Assembly (NCBI GenBank): GCA_932521025.1
Contig: OW051470.1
Coordinates: forward strand, 9,658,501-9,722,500
Source of the DNA: Oscheius onirici
Lineage: Eukaryota > Nematoda > Chromadorea > Rhabditida > Rhabditidae
DNA: 64,000 nucleotides
Direction of reading: 5' to 3'
A program made the position numbers and the translations under genes. Below, one piece after another: positions 43,560 to 55,600 of this stretch; within the stretch, counting starts at the first letter, position 1; the number at the start of each line of letters is the position of its first letter. Under the pieces are notes generated by a model. The model was not told the DNA's origin, ran no database searches, and was given only the letters and a program-made list of their open reading frames with translations.

Positions 43560-45290
43560 TTGTTCCAAATTAGAGTGAGCTCAAACATTCAAGGCTTCCG
43601 TAACCTCGAGTGATCTTTTGTAGGCTACAGGACAATAAAAAGTTTTCTGATTGAGTAGGGTAGGAGATAAGAAGAGGAAAGATTGGCACAGCGGTGTGTG
43701 GACTGTCGAAAGTGTGACTCGAACAATAGAAAGGCAGAACGATTATGTGAACTGTCCCTGTCTCTGTCCCTGAAGAAGATCGAACTTTGTGTGTCCAGCT
43801 ACCAGAGTCCTTATAGGGACCAATTGAGAACTGTGAGCTAGCAGAGGCACCATCTAGGATACGCCCAGTGGCCGGATCCAAGATGCCCCACGTGGGGTCC
43901 ACGCGTGGGATTCACTCTACGGGCACCCCACGCAAAAACCCGTGGAGTCCAAAATGCATAGAAAAATCACCCCAGGTCTGAAAAAGAAGATTTTGAAGAG
44001 AGGAATGAGACAGATGGAACTTTTTAGAACATGAAAGCCCGTGAAAACCAATTCTTCGATCTGAAAATTGCCTTACAATTGACAGGAATCAGCAGTCAGC
44101 GATCGTCCCCGCCGCACCCGTAACGTGTCGTCACGCAATGCGAATGGCCTGACGCCTTTAGCCGTAAGCCTACGGTGTCATCAGAGTCTTTTCTGTGGTT
44201 GTGGGTAGACATGTGCGCTTGGATCGGCTGAGAAAAAAATTGCCTTCAGTGCGGCGGGTAAAAGAAATTCAGCACGCTTTTTTCTGGGTTTTTTTTTGTG
44301 TTTCCCCAGTCATTGTGAGCAAATACCAGCTAGTACAGAAAAAAGTTAGTCAAAAAAAGATGAATCCGCAAAGAAAATTGAAGTTTCCTACGAAAAACAC
44401 GAATTTTGTCGATTTTTTTTTCGCGAATTTCGTCTTATTTTTCGTTTTTCTTTGCGGATTTGTCTTTTTTTGCTTAACTTTTTTCTGTGCTAGTCGGTCT
44501 TTGTTCACAATGACTGGGGAAACACAAAAAACCCAGAAAAAAAAGCGTGCTGAATTTCTTTTGCCCGCCGCACTGAAGGCATTATTTTTCTCAGCCGGTC
44601 CAAGCGCACATGTCTAGCTGTGGGTTATCATCGTGACTAGGACGTACAGTCCGGCTAATAAGTTTTGACCCTCTGGCCCATAAAATTTTTTCTGTATGAG
44701 ATATTGTAAATCGGCAACATGTCCCGTCCTTCTCTACATTTGGGCTTTATTTGTTTATTATTCAGACCCCTAGGTGGTATCTACGAGTATGGGCAGAGTT
44801 TTGAACCAAGGTCCTTCGCGCACCCCTATCTATATCCCAGCCTTCCTGTGTAAAGGAACCAAGCTAATTCCATTGGCGCCGGATGACCATTGGTGGCGCC
44901 AACTACCGCCCAGAGTTTTAGACCAATCCGTTCACTCATTCTTGAGAAATGTGTTTCGCAAACTCCAATTTTGACCCAACTTCAACGCATCATATCTCTT
45001 AGCCCTCAGTGGCGGAGGTGGTTTCCTTTAGTAGATTTTTCTTTCCCGGGATTCGTTCTCGGGTTTCGGGTAAAGCCTTGCTTGAAGACGTTCTTGCTTG
45101 TCTGCGCCCTAAAATCCTTCCTCGGAGATGGCGAACATTGGTGGCAAAAAAAGGACGAGAGTCTCGTGATCAATCAAAAATATTCATTCAGGACCTTGCG
45201 GTGTGAACTGTCGAAGCTGTGGCTAGAAGCAGAATAAGAAAAGAACAATTTATTCACAAACAGACCAGATATTTTTGTTTGAACAGAGTC
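43560..45290. other. Intergenic, repeats only
   Basis: No supported exon. It contains copies of the 41-bp repeat near 43690 and 45200, and the hairpin element at 44203-44621. A long plus-strand frame across that element is a by-product. Confidence 0.5.
44203..44621. mobile_element. TA-flanked inverted-repeat MITE, ~415 bp
   Basis: Left TAGACATGTGCGCTTGGATC and right end TCCAAGCGCACATGTCTA are inverted; complementarity extends about 140 bp inward on each side (TTCAGTGCGGCGGG, CCAGTCATTGTGA, CTAGTACAGAAAAAAGTT). The ends abut TA, as for Tc1/mariner-derived MITEs. No transposase. Confidence 0.82.
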
Positions 45291-45292
45291 TT

Positions 45293-47189
45293 CTAGACTC
45301 GTCCCAGCAGCATGACCATTCGGGAGTGCATAGCCGCCTCGTCGTTGATCTCCTTCTCCACCAGACAGCGACGATAGGCCTCTCCGTAGCTCTCCATCGG
45401 GTAGAGACGAGCTGAACTGAAGTCGCGAGCCAGTCTCTTCCTCCAAATCGACTCGATTCCCGACTCGAGCCACTGAAAATGAAGGATTTTGAAAGAGGAA
45501 TGACAATGAGGGGACAGAGTGACTGAACAACCGAACAAGAGTGAGATAGAGTGCGAGATAAAGCGGTGCTAAAAAAATAGTGATCATAGGAGAGAAGAAG
45601 TTACAGAGAAAGTGTTTTGCTCGACTGATGGTACAGTAATAAGCAAGAGAAAGAATGAGTGGGAAAGAGAAGTAAATTGAAAGAGTCCTGAAGAATGTTG
45701 AACAGAACTGAATGGATGAAAATCTGTTGAATGTACTGTTAGAAAATCGAAATCGGAGGTATCAAGTGGCTTAACAGAAGGAACGAGTAAGCTTACTGGG
45801 AGTGTCAACAGCATAGCCAACTAGCAAGAAAGAGTATAAGTCAGTGGACGATCCAGTTATCAAGAGAGCGAGTATATGTCTAGTCACAGATCCTGAACAG
45901 TTCAGTAGGCAAGAGTATTGGTATGAGTCTTAATTGTATTCAGTCAAAATAGAGTAAACAAACGGTAAAGTGAGAAAGCATGTAAGTCTGGACAGTAGAA
46001 ATTTCAATTTTTTAAAGAATCAGGACTGAGGGTGTGAGTCAAGCAGAAGTGACTGGATAGTTAGGCAGAGAGTGAGTGGAGTGATAGTGGACTGGATAGC
46101 GCAGAAACTGATCGAGAGAGATTGACCTGACAGACAGTGAGTGTCAAGAGACTGTAGAGGAACAGTAGGAAAGGGACTGAGCATGAGTCTTGGATCAGAA
46201 CAGAGTCAGAGAAATAAAGTCAAAGATAGGGACAGTGATGGAGACCGAGAGTCCAAGAGAGGGAGATAGAAAGAAAGAGACTCACAGGCATGGTAATCTC
46301 GAAAGTATGAAGAAGATCGGCCGAGATGGTCTCCAGAAGATGACTCAGGCGACTGAACGGTACATGAACGTTGGAAGGCTTGAAAGGATCCTCCAGAAGG
46401 AACTGCTCGCACAGAGTAAACAGTTTCGGGATCTTTCTCTTGACCGAGATCGGGGTATAGTAGCTCTCCTGGACAGGGTATCTCCTGGGGTCCGGCATGT
46501 AAATGGCAGGAACGTAGGCCTCAGACAGTGAGTTGGCTGATTCAGTCTTCTGAATCTGGAAGACAGTGTACTCTTCCTCCTGGGTCGGATAGGGATCCTT
46601 TGGAACTGGAGAGTACTTGGACATCTTCTTAAGAATTTCCTTCTTCGGAGAGATGGGAGTGGTCGGCTGACTGAGAGACGTGGTCTGGAGATGGTTAATT
46701 TCGTCAGGGATGAATTATTTGGCTAGATATTGGTCAGGGAGTGGACATAAATGGGAAGGGGAAATGTAATCTGAAGAATAATTCTGTTTGACTGAACCGG
46801 AAGGGACAGGGACAGTGAAACTAACCTCTTCCATCTTCGGAATCTTGAACGATCCGAGAGTCGTCTGGAAGAGATACGGGGGCAGACTGTTCCTGTTCTC
46901 TTCCGTCTTCTTCCTGTTCGCAATCTCATTGAGCCTGACGACGAGAGAGCGAGCCCTGTTCCCGTACTTGAAGTGTGAGGCAAACTTCATGACGACTCTT
47001 CGAAGGTCAAAGTGCTGAATCGTCGCGGCATCCACCGTGTCCAGCTGGCTGCCAAGACTGGCAAGCATCTGCTCGATCTGGAAGGGCGAAATAGTCACTG
47101 TCTGTAAAAAAACGTACATCTCGCTGTCCTCCATTCCCTTTTGTGAGAGTGTCGACGATTCGAGCCAGAGTCGTGTAGCTGTCCGTCAT
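45293..47189 (-). CDS. Unrecognised intracellular protein, about 300-320 aa
   Basis: Coding exons: up to 47101-46828 (TVTISPFQIEQMLASLGSQL, FDLRRVVMKFASHFKYGNRA, RLNEIANRKKTEENR, PPYLFQTTLGSFKIPKMEE), about 46685-46285 (TTPISPKKEILKKMSKYSPV, AYVPAIYMPDPRRYPVQESY, CEQFLLEDPFKPSNVHVPF) and 45476-45293 (SIWRKRLARDFSSARLYPME, EKEINDEAAMHSRMVMLLG, stop), with AATAAA after. The start is either ATG 47134 in the same frame, or ATG 47189 if a short intron is removed. The protein is soluble, with helical ends and a Pro/Tyr-rich middle. I do not recognise it. Confidence 0.65.
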
Positions 47190-47219
47190 CGCAGCAAAAG
47201 CGGGAGTCTAGTGAGTGTT

Positions 47220-48140
47220 TTTTAATTTTTATTTAACTTTTTAAAATATTTAAAAGCTTTTTTACAACAAGTTGAGCTACGACCCCTTCGGGGCTAAGTG
47301 AATTTGTTTTGTCCGTTTAAAAAAAAGATAACAGCTTGCTATCTGATCCCTCTCCAGGTCAATTATGTTCCTGTATTTCTGTTCCTCTAATCTTGCCCGT
47401 TTGTCCCCTGTTTCTACTTTCTCGACACTTTCTCTCTGTCCACCCCTGCATTCTGCAATGTGCTTTGTTTTTCCGGTTTTCTCCTATCTCTGTTCGTTGT
47501 CATCTGTTTTTTCCTTCTCTACCATTTACGATGTACCTAACTCCATGTCCTCTTTCTTCTGTCCAATTTTCCTCTCCTGTCTTCCCTGTATCACTTCGTG
47601 TAATTTCCGTGTACATATCCTTCCCTGCTGATCTCCCTGTCCCTATTTCCATGTGCTCCTGGTCTCCTCTATCCCTGTTCTCCAGTTATGATATCACCCC
47701 GTTGGAGCTAAAGTTATAGTAGAAACCCCCTTGAACGCTTTCCCGTATTCCTAACCCGCACTTCTCTACTATCTGGAAACTCCCCAGTCAAAAATAACCA
47801 AAGTCCACGCACTTGCAAATTGACTTTTCTAAACTTGTTTCACTAACTCCTTTCACCTTAATTGTGCGCACAAATTGCTCCATTTTGATTGCCAATTAAA
47901 GCTTCCGATAGACACACTCACAGACCTGGGAGCAATTTAAAGTAGAATTTAAAGTAGCCGCCAATAAATTCTGGCTCAAATTTTATTCGAGCTCTGCTTG
48001 TCTTCACATTTTTTTCCCATTTTCTCACAATTTTTTATTTATTTTTTCTGCAAAATGATGAATAGCACTTTTCGAAAGTTTATACAACAGAAATGCCCGT
48101 AAATTTCACCCAAATAGCCGTGTTTTACGTCTTAAAATAG
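47220..48140. other. Intergenic, pyrimidine-rich plus strand
   Basis: No gene is recognised. The region 47340-47700 is strongly CT-biased and gives long chance frames on the plus strand. Confidence 0.45.
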
Positions 48141-48149
48141 TATTTTGGT

Positions 48150-48522
48150 TGTACTTTAGCAGGCACCTACGTTCGTTCAAACTGGCCTAAAATTGCGATT
48201 TTCTTCGTTTTCCTTCTATTTTCTGCTTTTCTAACCACTTTTATTGAATTCAGCGTGTAAAACAACACCCTGGACATGAAATCTGAAATTAGCAAGAAAT
48301 CGACAATAGCCGTTCACAAGACGTTCTCGAACATTTTTCGCCTATTCATATCTTTTTTATTGTAATTTTCTCCTCCCGGTGGTTCTTTTACACGCTGAAG
48401 TCAGTAAAAGTAGTTAAAAACGCGAAAAACGGCTGGAAAATTGAGAAAATATAAAATTCAAACCATTTTGGGTGTTCGCGCCAAAATGATTTGAACGGAC
48501 GTAGGCGCCAGCGTACAATCAG
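48150..48522. repeat. 375-bp inverted-repeat MITE, copy 2
   Basis: Same ends and body as 18617-18990 (GGTTGTACTTTAGC...GGCACCTACGTTCGTTCAAA; ACACCCTGGACATGAAATC; TTCTCCTCCCGG; GGACGTAGGCGCC). The outermost right bases have decayed (GTACAATC). It lies upstream of the SLC30A9-like gene. Confidence 0.85.
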
Positions 48523-49076
48523 TATCTTAAGCATTCTGTTCTTTTCTGCTCAATTTCTTCACTATTTTCTTTTTTAATTTTTCTCATTCTTTTGTCCTAA
48601 ACATAGTTAATTATACTCAAATAACGGTCGAAAGTTTTAAATAACACAACGAGCAATTCGGGTGCTAAACTTTGGTCAAAAATGTCCAAATTTACTTGTT
48701 CCCAGAGTTTCTTCACTTTTCTTCACCTGTTTTCCCCATATTTTTCAACAATTCTGCCGTAAACATGATTACAAAAGCTCCAAAAAGTTTCCAAAATCCA
48801 CAAAATCTTTGAAAAGGCCCTTTATTGGCCCAAACCCCGAGAATTTTATTTGCCTGTTCCGATTTCCTCACCATGTTACTTGACTCTGTCTCTCTCCTCG
48901 TGATGTGTGCTTGTTGGCCGACTTTTATTGCTTTGGTGTTTTCGAGCGGACGCATCTCTCTCACGCCATCTTTTTTCCCTTTTCTACTCCTTTTTCTCTC
49001 CCGATTCTCATTCAGTATTGATTTTCACATTTTTAGTAGATGCCACGTGGATTCTAGAACCGCGAAAAGTCTCCAA

Positions 49077-51768
49077 ATGATGAAAGCCGTTCATTTTCAA
49101 CGAGTCCTACTAGCCGGAAAATATAGTACAGGTTAGTTTCTTTTTGAATACGGCCACAGCTTCGACAGTTCACACTCCAAATTATTGTGGCTTTGTCTTT
49201 TGAACCACAACCGCGACAGATCAAATGCCAAGAAGTTGTGGCCCCTGTGTTTTGAGCCACAACGTCGACAGTTCACATGCCGAACAAGTGGCTTAATTTT
49301 TTTTTTGTATTTTTCCTTGTAAACACGAAATGTTCAGTCTGGAAGAGGAAACTAGACACTTTTACGCTGCTTAATGCTCGATGCATGTTCACAGAAGGTC
49401 CTGCTGACGAAAAGAAGCGCCTGTTCAAGATAGCCCGAGCCTCGAAACGAATTCGAACCTACGACGACGACAAAATCGACAAACAGCGCGCAATGGCCGA
49501 ATTTGGATTAAAGTAGGCTTATTTTCTTCCCTTTTCATAGCAAAACTTCAGAGAAACAGACCTGGCTGACCTTAAAATTCACCTGGCACCGTCAATGGGC
49601 AGATCCTCAACGGAAAAAGGCCTCTACGCGCTGACTGATGTTCGTCACAGGGCTGTCAAGGTATTCAGCCTTTTTTTTGCTATTTTTAGCAAAAAATAGG
49701 TTCATGGCAGCAGCGAAGCCGTAGACGCCTATAGACGGCCGCTCGTCTCGATGGGAAGCGAGCCGACCGATGCGGAAAAGATGAGGATGCGGATGAGGGT
49801 CGAGACGACGGCAAATAAGAGCAAAGTGGGTCTTTTCGCTGCTTCTCTATTCAAATGTTTATTCAAAAAACAAAACTTTTTTCACTTGAAACGGCTGCAA
49901 TCTCGAAAAACGAAGAAACTACTCGGCGTGTGAATTGCCGAGGTTGTAGCTCTAAAATATTTAGCCACAACAGTTTGGCTTATTGAACTATCGAAGCTAT
50001 GGCTCTAAAATAGTGTTTTTCTCCAATTTACTTGCTTTTTTCAGGGCTCCGACTGGGTAGTGAAGCAGGCCTTCGCCCTAAACGTTACCGACTGCACCTT
50101 CAAATTTGCGGCCGCCTATATGACCGGCTCCAAGTCGCTCTTCGCCGAAGCCATTCACAGTCTGATGGATACCTGCAATCAGATGATTCTGCTCTACGGG
50201 CTCCGTGTTTCCAACAAGAATCCGGACACCTTGTTTCCCTACGGTTACGGTATTTTCCTTCCTTTTATCCTATCTTTACGATTAAATTGCAGGAAATATG
50301 CGCTACGTGACGTCTCTCATCTCCGGCTGCGGAATTCTGGCCTTCGGGTGTGGTCTCTCGATCTATCATGGCGTCAGCGGCCTCCTGAATCCGGCAGAAT
50401 TGGAACCACTCACTTACGTAAATTTTCACACCTTTATCATTAAATAACGCGTAATTTTAGGCCTATATGGCTTTAATAGCCTCCCTGTGCTTCCAGGGCA
50501 CGTCGGCAGCCAATGCGTGGAGAGAAGCACAAAGAAAAGCCGAAGATGCCCGTCTTCCCCTTTTGGACTATGTAAAAACGGCCGCGGATCCTTCTCTCAA
50601 TGTTGTCCTTCTCGAAGATACGGCTGCCGTCATTGGAGTAGGTTTTTTCTGTATTTTGTATTTTTTAAACAAAAATACAATTGATTTAGCAGTTTTAGAT
50701 ATCTGCTACATTTGCTGTCTTCCATTCCCACTAATTTGAGCATTAACTGTCGATTTTGTCGCTCAAAAAGTCAAGCCACAACGAATTGGCGTGTGAACCT
50801 CTGAGGCTATGGCTAAAAAATTAAACAACAACTTTTTCACATGTGAACTGTTCAGTTTGTAGCTAGAGATATGATGTCGCACCGGATTGTCATGTGAACT
50901 GTCGATGTTGCAGTCCAATAACTTGGCGGAAACCTTTTATTTCGGCCTCATTGTTCATTTTTCAGGTCGGAATCGCATTGACCTGTGTCGGAGCTTCTTC
51001 AATCTTCGCCTCGCCGTATCCAGATGCCGTTGGCTCGATTCTGATCGGTACACTCCTCGGCGTCGTGGCAGGATTCATAATACGCACGAATGCCGTTCAT
51101 CTCGTCGGACGGAGTCTGCCGCCTCGCGTCACTGAAGATATTGTCAGCCGGCTGAAGAGAGACCCAGTTATTAGGTATTTTTTACTTTTTACATTTCCTT
51201 TACCTCTTAAAACTTTAAGATCAGTTCACGACGTAAAAGCCACATCTCTCGGCGTCGAACAGTCCCGTTTCAAGGCCGAGCTCGATTTCAATGGTCGAGA
51301 AATTACTCATGCCTACTTGAAAAATAGTGTATCTTTAGGAGCCATGCTAACGGTAACTTTGAAAAAAATTCGCAAAATGACAGAAAATTCAGGAAGTGAA
51401 AGAAATCCAGACGGAAGAGCAGTTGAAGAACTTCATGGAAGATCAGGGAGAGAAGATTATTGACCGATTAGGAGACGAAATTGATAGGATTGAAAGGTGA
51501 GTTTTTTAAAGCTAAAGTGGCCGAAAAGATGAAAAAAGTAGCCGAAAACTGCCTTGCCGAAAAGATTTAAAAATAGTAGCCGAAAACTTTTGAGAGTGAG
51601 GCCACAACGGGTTCGCGTATGAAGTGTCGAGAATGTAGCTAATGTGTTAGCCAAAAAACTACATTTCCCATTGAATGTTTATGTGTTAGCCAAAAACAAA
51701 CGCCATTTTTCAGCGACATCACCCGGCGCCATCCGGACATCCGTCACGTCGACCTAGAAGCCTTGTAG
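49077..51768 (+). CDS. SLC30A9 (ZnT9)-type mitochondrial zinc transporter
   Basis: Eleven exons join in phase to about 540 aa (start ATG 49077, ATG 49080 adjacent; stop 51766-51768). The N-terminal soluble part carries the ZnT9-specific region (RCMFTEGPADEKKRLFKIA, KQRAMAEFGLK, EKGLYALTDVRHRAVK). Then comes the cation-diffusion-facilitator core: QAFALNVTDCTFKFAAAYMT, FAEAIHSLMDTCNQMILLYG (the HxxxD metal site), YGYGNMRYVTSLISGCGILA, VVLLEDTAAVIGVGIALTCV, YPDAVGSILIGTLLGVVAGF, and a C-terminal cytosolic domain ending HPDIRHVDLEAL. SLC30A9 moves zinc out of mitochondria in animals. Introns contain several 41-bp repeats. Confidence 0.92.
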
Positions 51769-52025
51769 ACATCTATGTAAATTATACAGGTATTCGTATA
51801 TTTATTGCCTACCGTCAAAAAAGTTGTGCTCTCTTTCTCTACGGTGATTATTTTCCAGTGTTTCTCATCTACCCTTGTGTATAAAGTACATTTATAGATA
51901 CACTGTTTATTTATGCACAAAAAAAATACCCGTAACAGTAGGGAGCAGAGCAGAAAAGGCACATGTTTTGAGATGGTTTTTCCCTAAAAATTGACTGAAA
52001 TACGAAGGAAAGCAGAAAATACCTG

Positions 52026-52542
52026 CTACTTTATGGTAACAGCCTCCGGACTATCGTCTGTCTGCTCCTTTTCCATATTTTTGTAGAAATGGTACATTCG
52101 CCACTGGCGGACAGTATACCGAATGCAGGATTTTATCGTTACGACGAAGAAGAAGATGCAGAGAACGATGGCTGTGCCTAGGCCGACCCAGGGATCGTAG
52201 CCCTTGTAAAAGTCGCCTTCCGATCGGGGAGGATTCACCTGGAAAGGTGCTTTTTTTTGGACGGGGCAGAAAAATGGGCCACAACTAGTCGTCGTGGGAA
52301 CTGTCATGTCAGTAGCTCAAAAACAGAAACCACAGTGAAATGACGTGTGAACTGTCGAGTCTATGGCTTAAAATATGAAATCCACAACAGATTCGCGTGT
52401 GAACTGTTGACACTGTGGCTTCAAAAGTCATACACAATCTTTCCACCTTTTCAATCAACCCAAAAAGGATGAACAAACAAAAACTATTTACCTCCATGAA
52501 GTCGCGCTTTTCGCTGCAGAACGGATGACAGGGACGAGGCAT
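52026..52542 (-). CDS. Small single-pass membrane protein
   Basis: Two exons (52542-52492 and about 52240-52026) give about 85 aa: MPRPCHPFCSEKRDFMEVN, a tyrosine/glycine turn (GDFYKGYDPWVGLG), one hydrophobic span (TAIVLCIFFFVVTIKSCI) and a basic then acidic tail (RYTVRQWRMYHFYKNMEKEQ). No family is recognised. Its start lies 134 bp from that of CHP on the other strand, and its intron holds three 41-bp repeats at ~51-bp spacing. Confidence 0.72.
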
Positions 52543-52676
52543 GTCTTCTGAACTTCTTTAGTTATTCTGCCATCCCCGAAAGATCCGGACTACCTGGTCT
52601 CGTTGCGTGGCGAGATAATCAGTCACTCCTCTCGCTTCAAATAACTGATAAGCCCGAGAAGCGTCAGTGCTCGACC
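52543..52676. promoter_or_regulatory. Compact divergent promoter
   Basis: Only 134 bp separate the start codons of the small membrane protein gene (-) and the CHP gene (+), so both core promoters must lie here or share elements. No TATA box is evident. Confidence 0.55.
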
Positions 52677-55600
52677 ATGGGACAAGGCAGCTCACAATTG
52701 CCGGAGCATGAGCTCGAAAAGCTGAGCATCGAGTCCGGACGTGAGTTTGCTACTTCTGCAATTGTCTTTTTCTCTCTCCCTCTTTTTATGCCAATAAAGA
52801 GAAGAGAGTGGATTGCCTAATGCGCGGAAATGGCAGAAACGCGTCATGTGCACATATGGGGAGTCTCTCCGAAGAGTTGTAGATCAGAGTGAATGCCCCC
52901 CCCCCCCAAGACGGAGGGTGATTACTCTTTTTGGGAATGGCTCGGAAATGGGGTTTTAGTTTTTGGCTGGAACATCTATGTAACGAAAAAAGTTTACTGG
53001 CGCATGATTTCTTCATGTCGGAATTGTCCGGCTTGAAAAAAAAGAGCTACAACGGGTTGGAGTGTGAACCGTCGAGGCTTGGCTTGAAAAGAAGAGCCAC
53101 AACAAGTATGCGTGTGAACTGTGACGTGTAAGACATCTGCCACAACGAGGTATTGTGTAAATCTGTTGTTGGAAAAGAAAAGCCACAACGAGTTCGCGTG
53201 TGAACTGTGGCTTCAAATGAGTGACTCGGACTACAATTGCTCAACTTCGGTTAGTTTTCGCCCTCAATTCTGACGCACTTGTACTCGCCCATAATGTGTC
53301 TAGACCATCTGATTGCTTCGACTGAATCAATATAGTTGGACGGGGTAGTAAAGATAAGCCCTGTTTTTCAAAAAGCCCCGAATCCACTCTTCTGCTTCGG
53401 GATTATTTTTGACAACAATTTGAGAGACGGAGAGAGAAAGAGTAGTCAGAACACTGAGTGGGTGGGTAAAGGCAGGGAACCAATTTTTTTTTATTGCTCT
53501 GGACGAGAGTTTATGGGAAAGACGGGGGAAGCTCTGAGAGAGAGAATCAAAAGAAAGTTTGAAGAATTTAACGGGACGCTGTGTGAACGGGCGTTTTATC
53601 CTCCTCCGTCGGCAGTCGTGGAGGCTTATGCATAAATCTCCGATTCCCTCGGGGAGGGCTTTTTTGTGTTCTCAGGGCCCAGCAAGCCACTCATTTTCAG
53701 TTTCGCGAAAAGGCATTCTCACGCTCTACAGTCGCTTCATCAGCCTCTCGACGCACATTGACAAGACTAATAATGAACACTTCTTGACTGAGGTGAGCAA
53801 GACTGAGAGTGGGCATGACTGATAGCCCGGCCCGGGCCTGAAAATCTCGGTTCGCGGACCGAGATTTGGAACAAGTTTAGAAAAATGGCGTGTTTATTTT
53901 TTTACCAAAATGTGCGTTTTTCCGTCATTTTCAGTAAAAAAAAAAAGTTCAGAAAAATATAACAATATTATTCTTCTTTTGTTTAGTAGAATGCACTATA
54001 ATACGACCGGCATCATTTTTGGTCCGATCCGGGTCCCACGGCCAAGTCTGAGAATCGGGCCCAGACGGGCCGGGCTCCAGCCCGGAGCCATGTCGAACTG
54101 AGAGTGAGAGCGCCTGACAGATTGAGAGTCTGGGGGACAGGGAGACAGACAAACTGAGAGACTGACAGAGAGGGGGAGACAGAGAAAGAGTCAGAGAATG
54201 CGAGAGTCTGAGAGACAGAGTCAGGGAGCCAGAGGAACAGAGACTAGGAGACAACATGACAGAGTGAGAAAGTTAGGGAGTCTGAGATTTTGAGAGAGTC
54301 TGAGACAAAGAGTGACAGAAAATCAGAGGATCAGTGAAAATGTTCATTTAGGGCGACTTCCAAAGCATCACGGAACTGCAACAGAATCCGCTAGGCCAGA
54401 GAATCATTGAGGCTTTCTTCGCGGATGCAGAGTAAGTTTGGGAACGGCGGCAGGATTACAGCGACGTGACACATGACGGGGATGCTCTGAAGACGCGGAG
54501 CACAATCGGACCTCGTTAGAGTCTCTTGACCCGAAGAGGTGCCAAAAGAGAGGCGGGAGGGAGAGATAGTGAAAACGAGGGAATATAGAGTGTCAATTTT
54601 GCAACACAAAGAGCCGCATGTCAATTTCCAAGGATTTTTAGCGTAAAGGACACAAATGTGAAATGTATGGCAAGAAGTTAGAAAACACAGGCCACAACCA
54701 GTTCGCGTGTGAGCTGTCTATGTTGTGGCACAAAGTATAGCTGACAACAACGGCTCGGCGTGTGAACTGTCTATGCTGTGACGAACTTTCCACCCAATAG
54801 ACTCGCTTGTTTATACACAGCCCCACAAAAAAAGTGCAGACAATGAGAAACAACGTTCAAAGATTTCGAAAAGAAGGCGGAACTAGTCCTGGGAGACTTT
54901 TAACGAGGGAGAGAGTCAATTGTGGCTCCTGTTAAATCGGTTGGGGGTGGCCTTCACGGGCTCCCAATTTATCCCCCTGGAGCTCATAAATTTTCAATAG
55001 GCACGGAGTGTGAAGGTAGTCATTTTACTCTGTCCAGAGTATGTGGGGATGAGTAATGTGGGAAGACGGGAGAGCCTAATCTAACCTTCTAAAACGTCGA
55101 CGTCGACAGGGGAATGAAAAGTCGATGGAGGGGGGAAGCCTCTCTGCAATCTGATCCGGCCTTTCCCACAGAGAGAAGGAGACACAGACAGAGCGTTTAC
55201 CACATTTTTTCCAGAGTTCTGGAACGTCGACGTGTCTACTTTAAAGACTTTGTCAAAGTTCTCAGCCACTTCCGTCCCATCAATAAGAACAAGCCGCATG
55301 CTTGGAATAGTCGTGAGGCTAAACTTAGATGTGAGTTTAAAAAAAATGTGTTTTAAAAATGTTTCAGTCGCTTTCACGATGTACGACCTGAACAAGAGTG
55401 GAACGATTACGAAGGACGAGTTCAAGGATATCCTTCAGATGATGATTGGTAAGATAGTCTCTGGAAACAACGAGTTGGTGCGTGAACTGTGGAGTCTGTG
55501 GCTTCAATTACATAGTCACAGCTTCGACATTTCACACGGCAACTCGTTGTGGTATCGTATTTTGGGTCACAGCTTCGACAGTTCACACGCCAATTCGTAG

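Noticed and set aside
44195-44617. 140-codon open frame.
   Set aside because: It spans the two arms of a hairpin MITE and has low-complexity composition.
47102-47117. A second 16-nt GT...AG (GTACG T7 ACAG) that would link ATG 47189 to the downstream frame.
   Set aside because: Translation from ATG 47134 reads straight into the same downstream frame with no intron, and a 55-nt intron is also possible. With the kinase case explained normally, there is no need for 16-nt introns.
47336-47719. 127-codon and 88-codon plus-strand frames rich in Ser, Phe, Pro and Leu.
   Set aside because: They reflect a CT-rich stretch, with no domain, start context or splice partner.
49151-49295. Regularly spaced repeats resembling a CRISPR array.
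   Set aside because: The repeats vary, spacers are only ~10 bp, copies occur singly in both orientations in introns, and the genome is a nematode.
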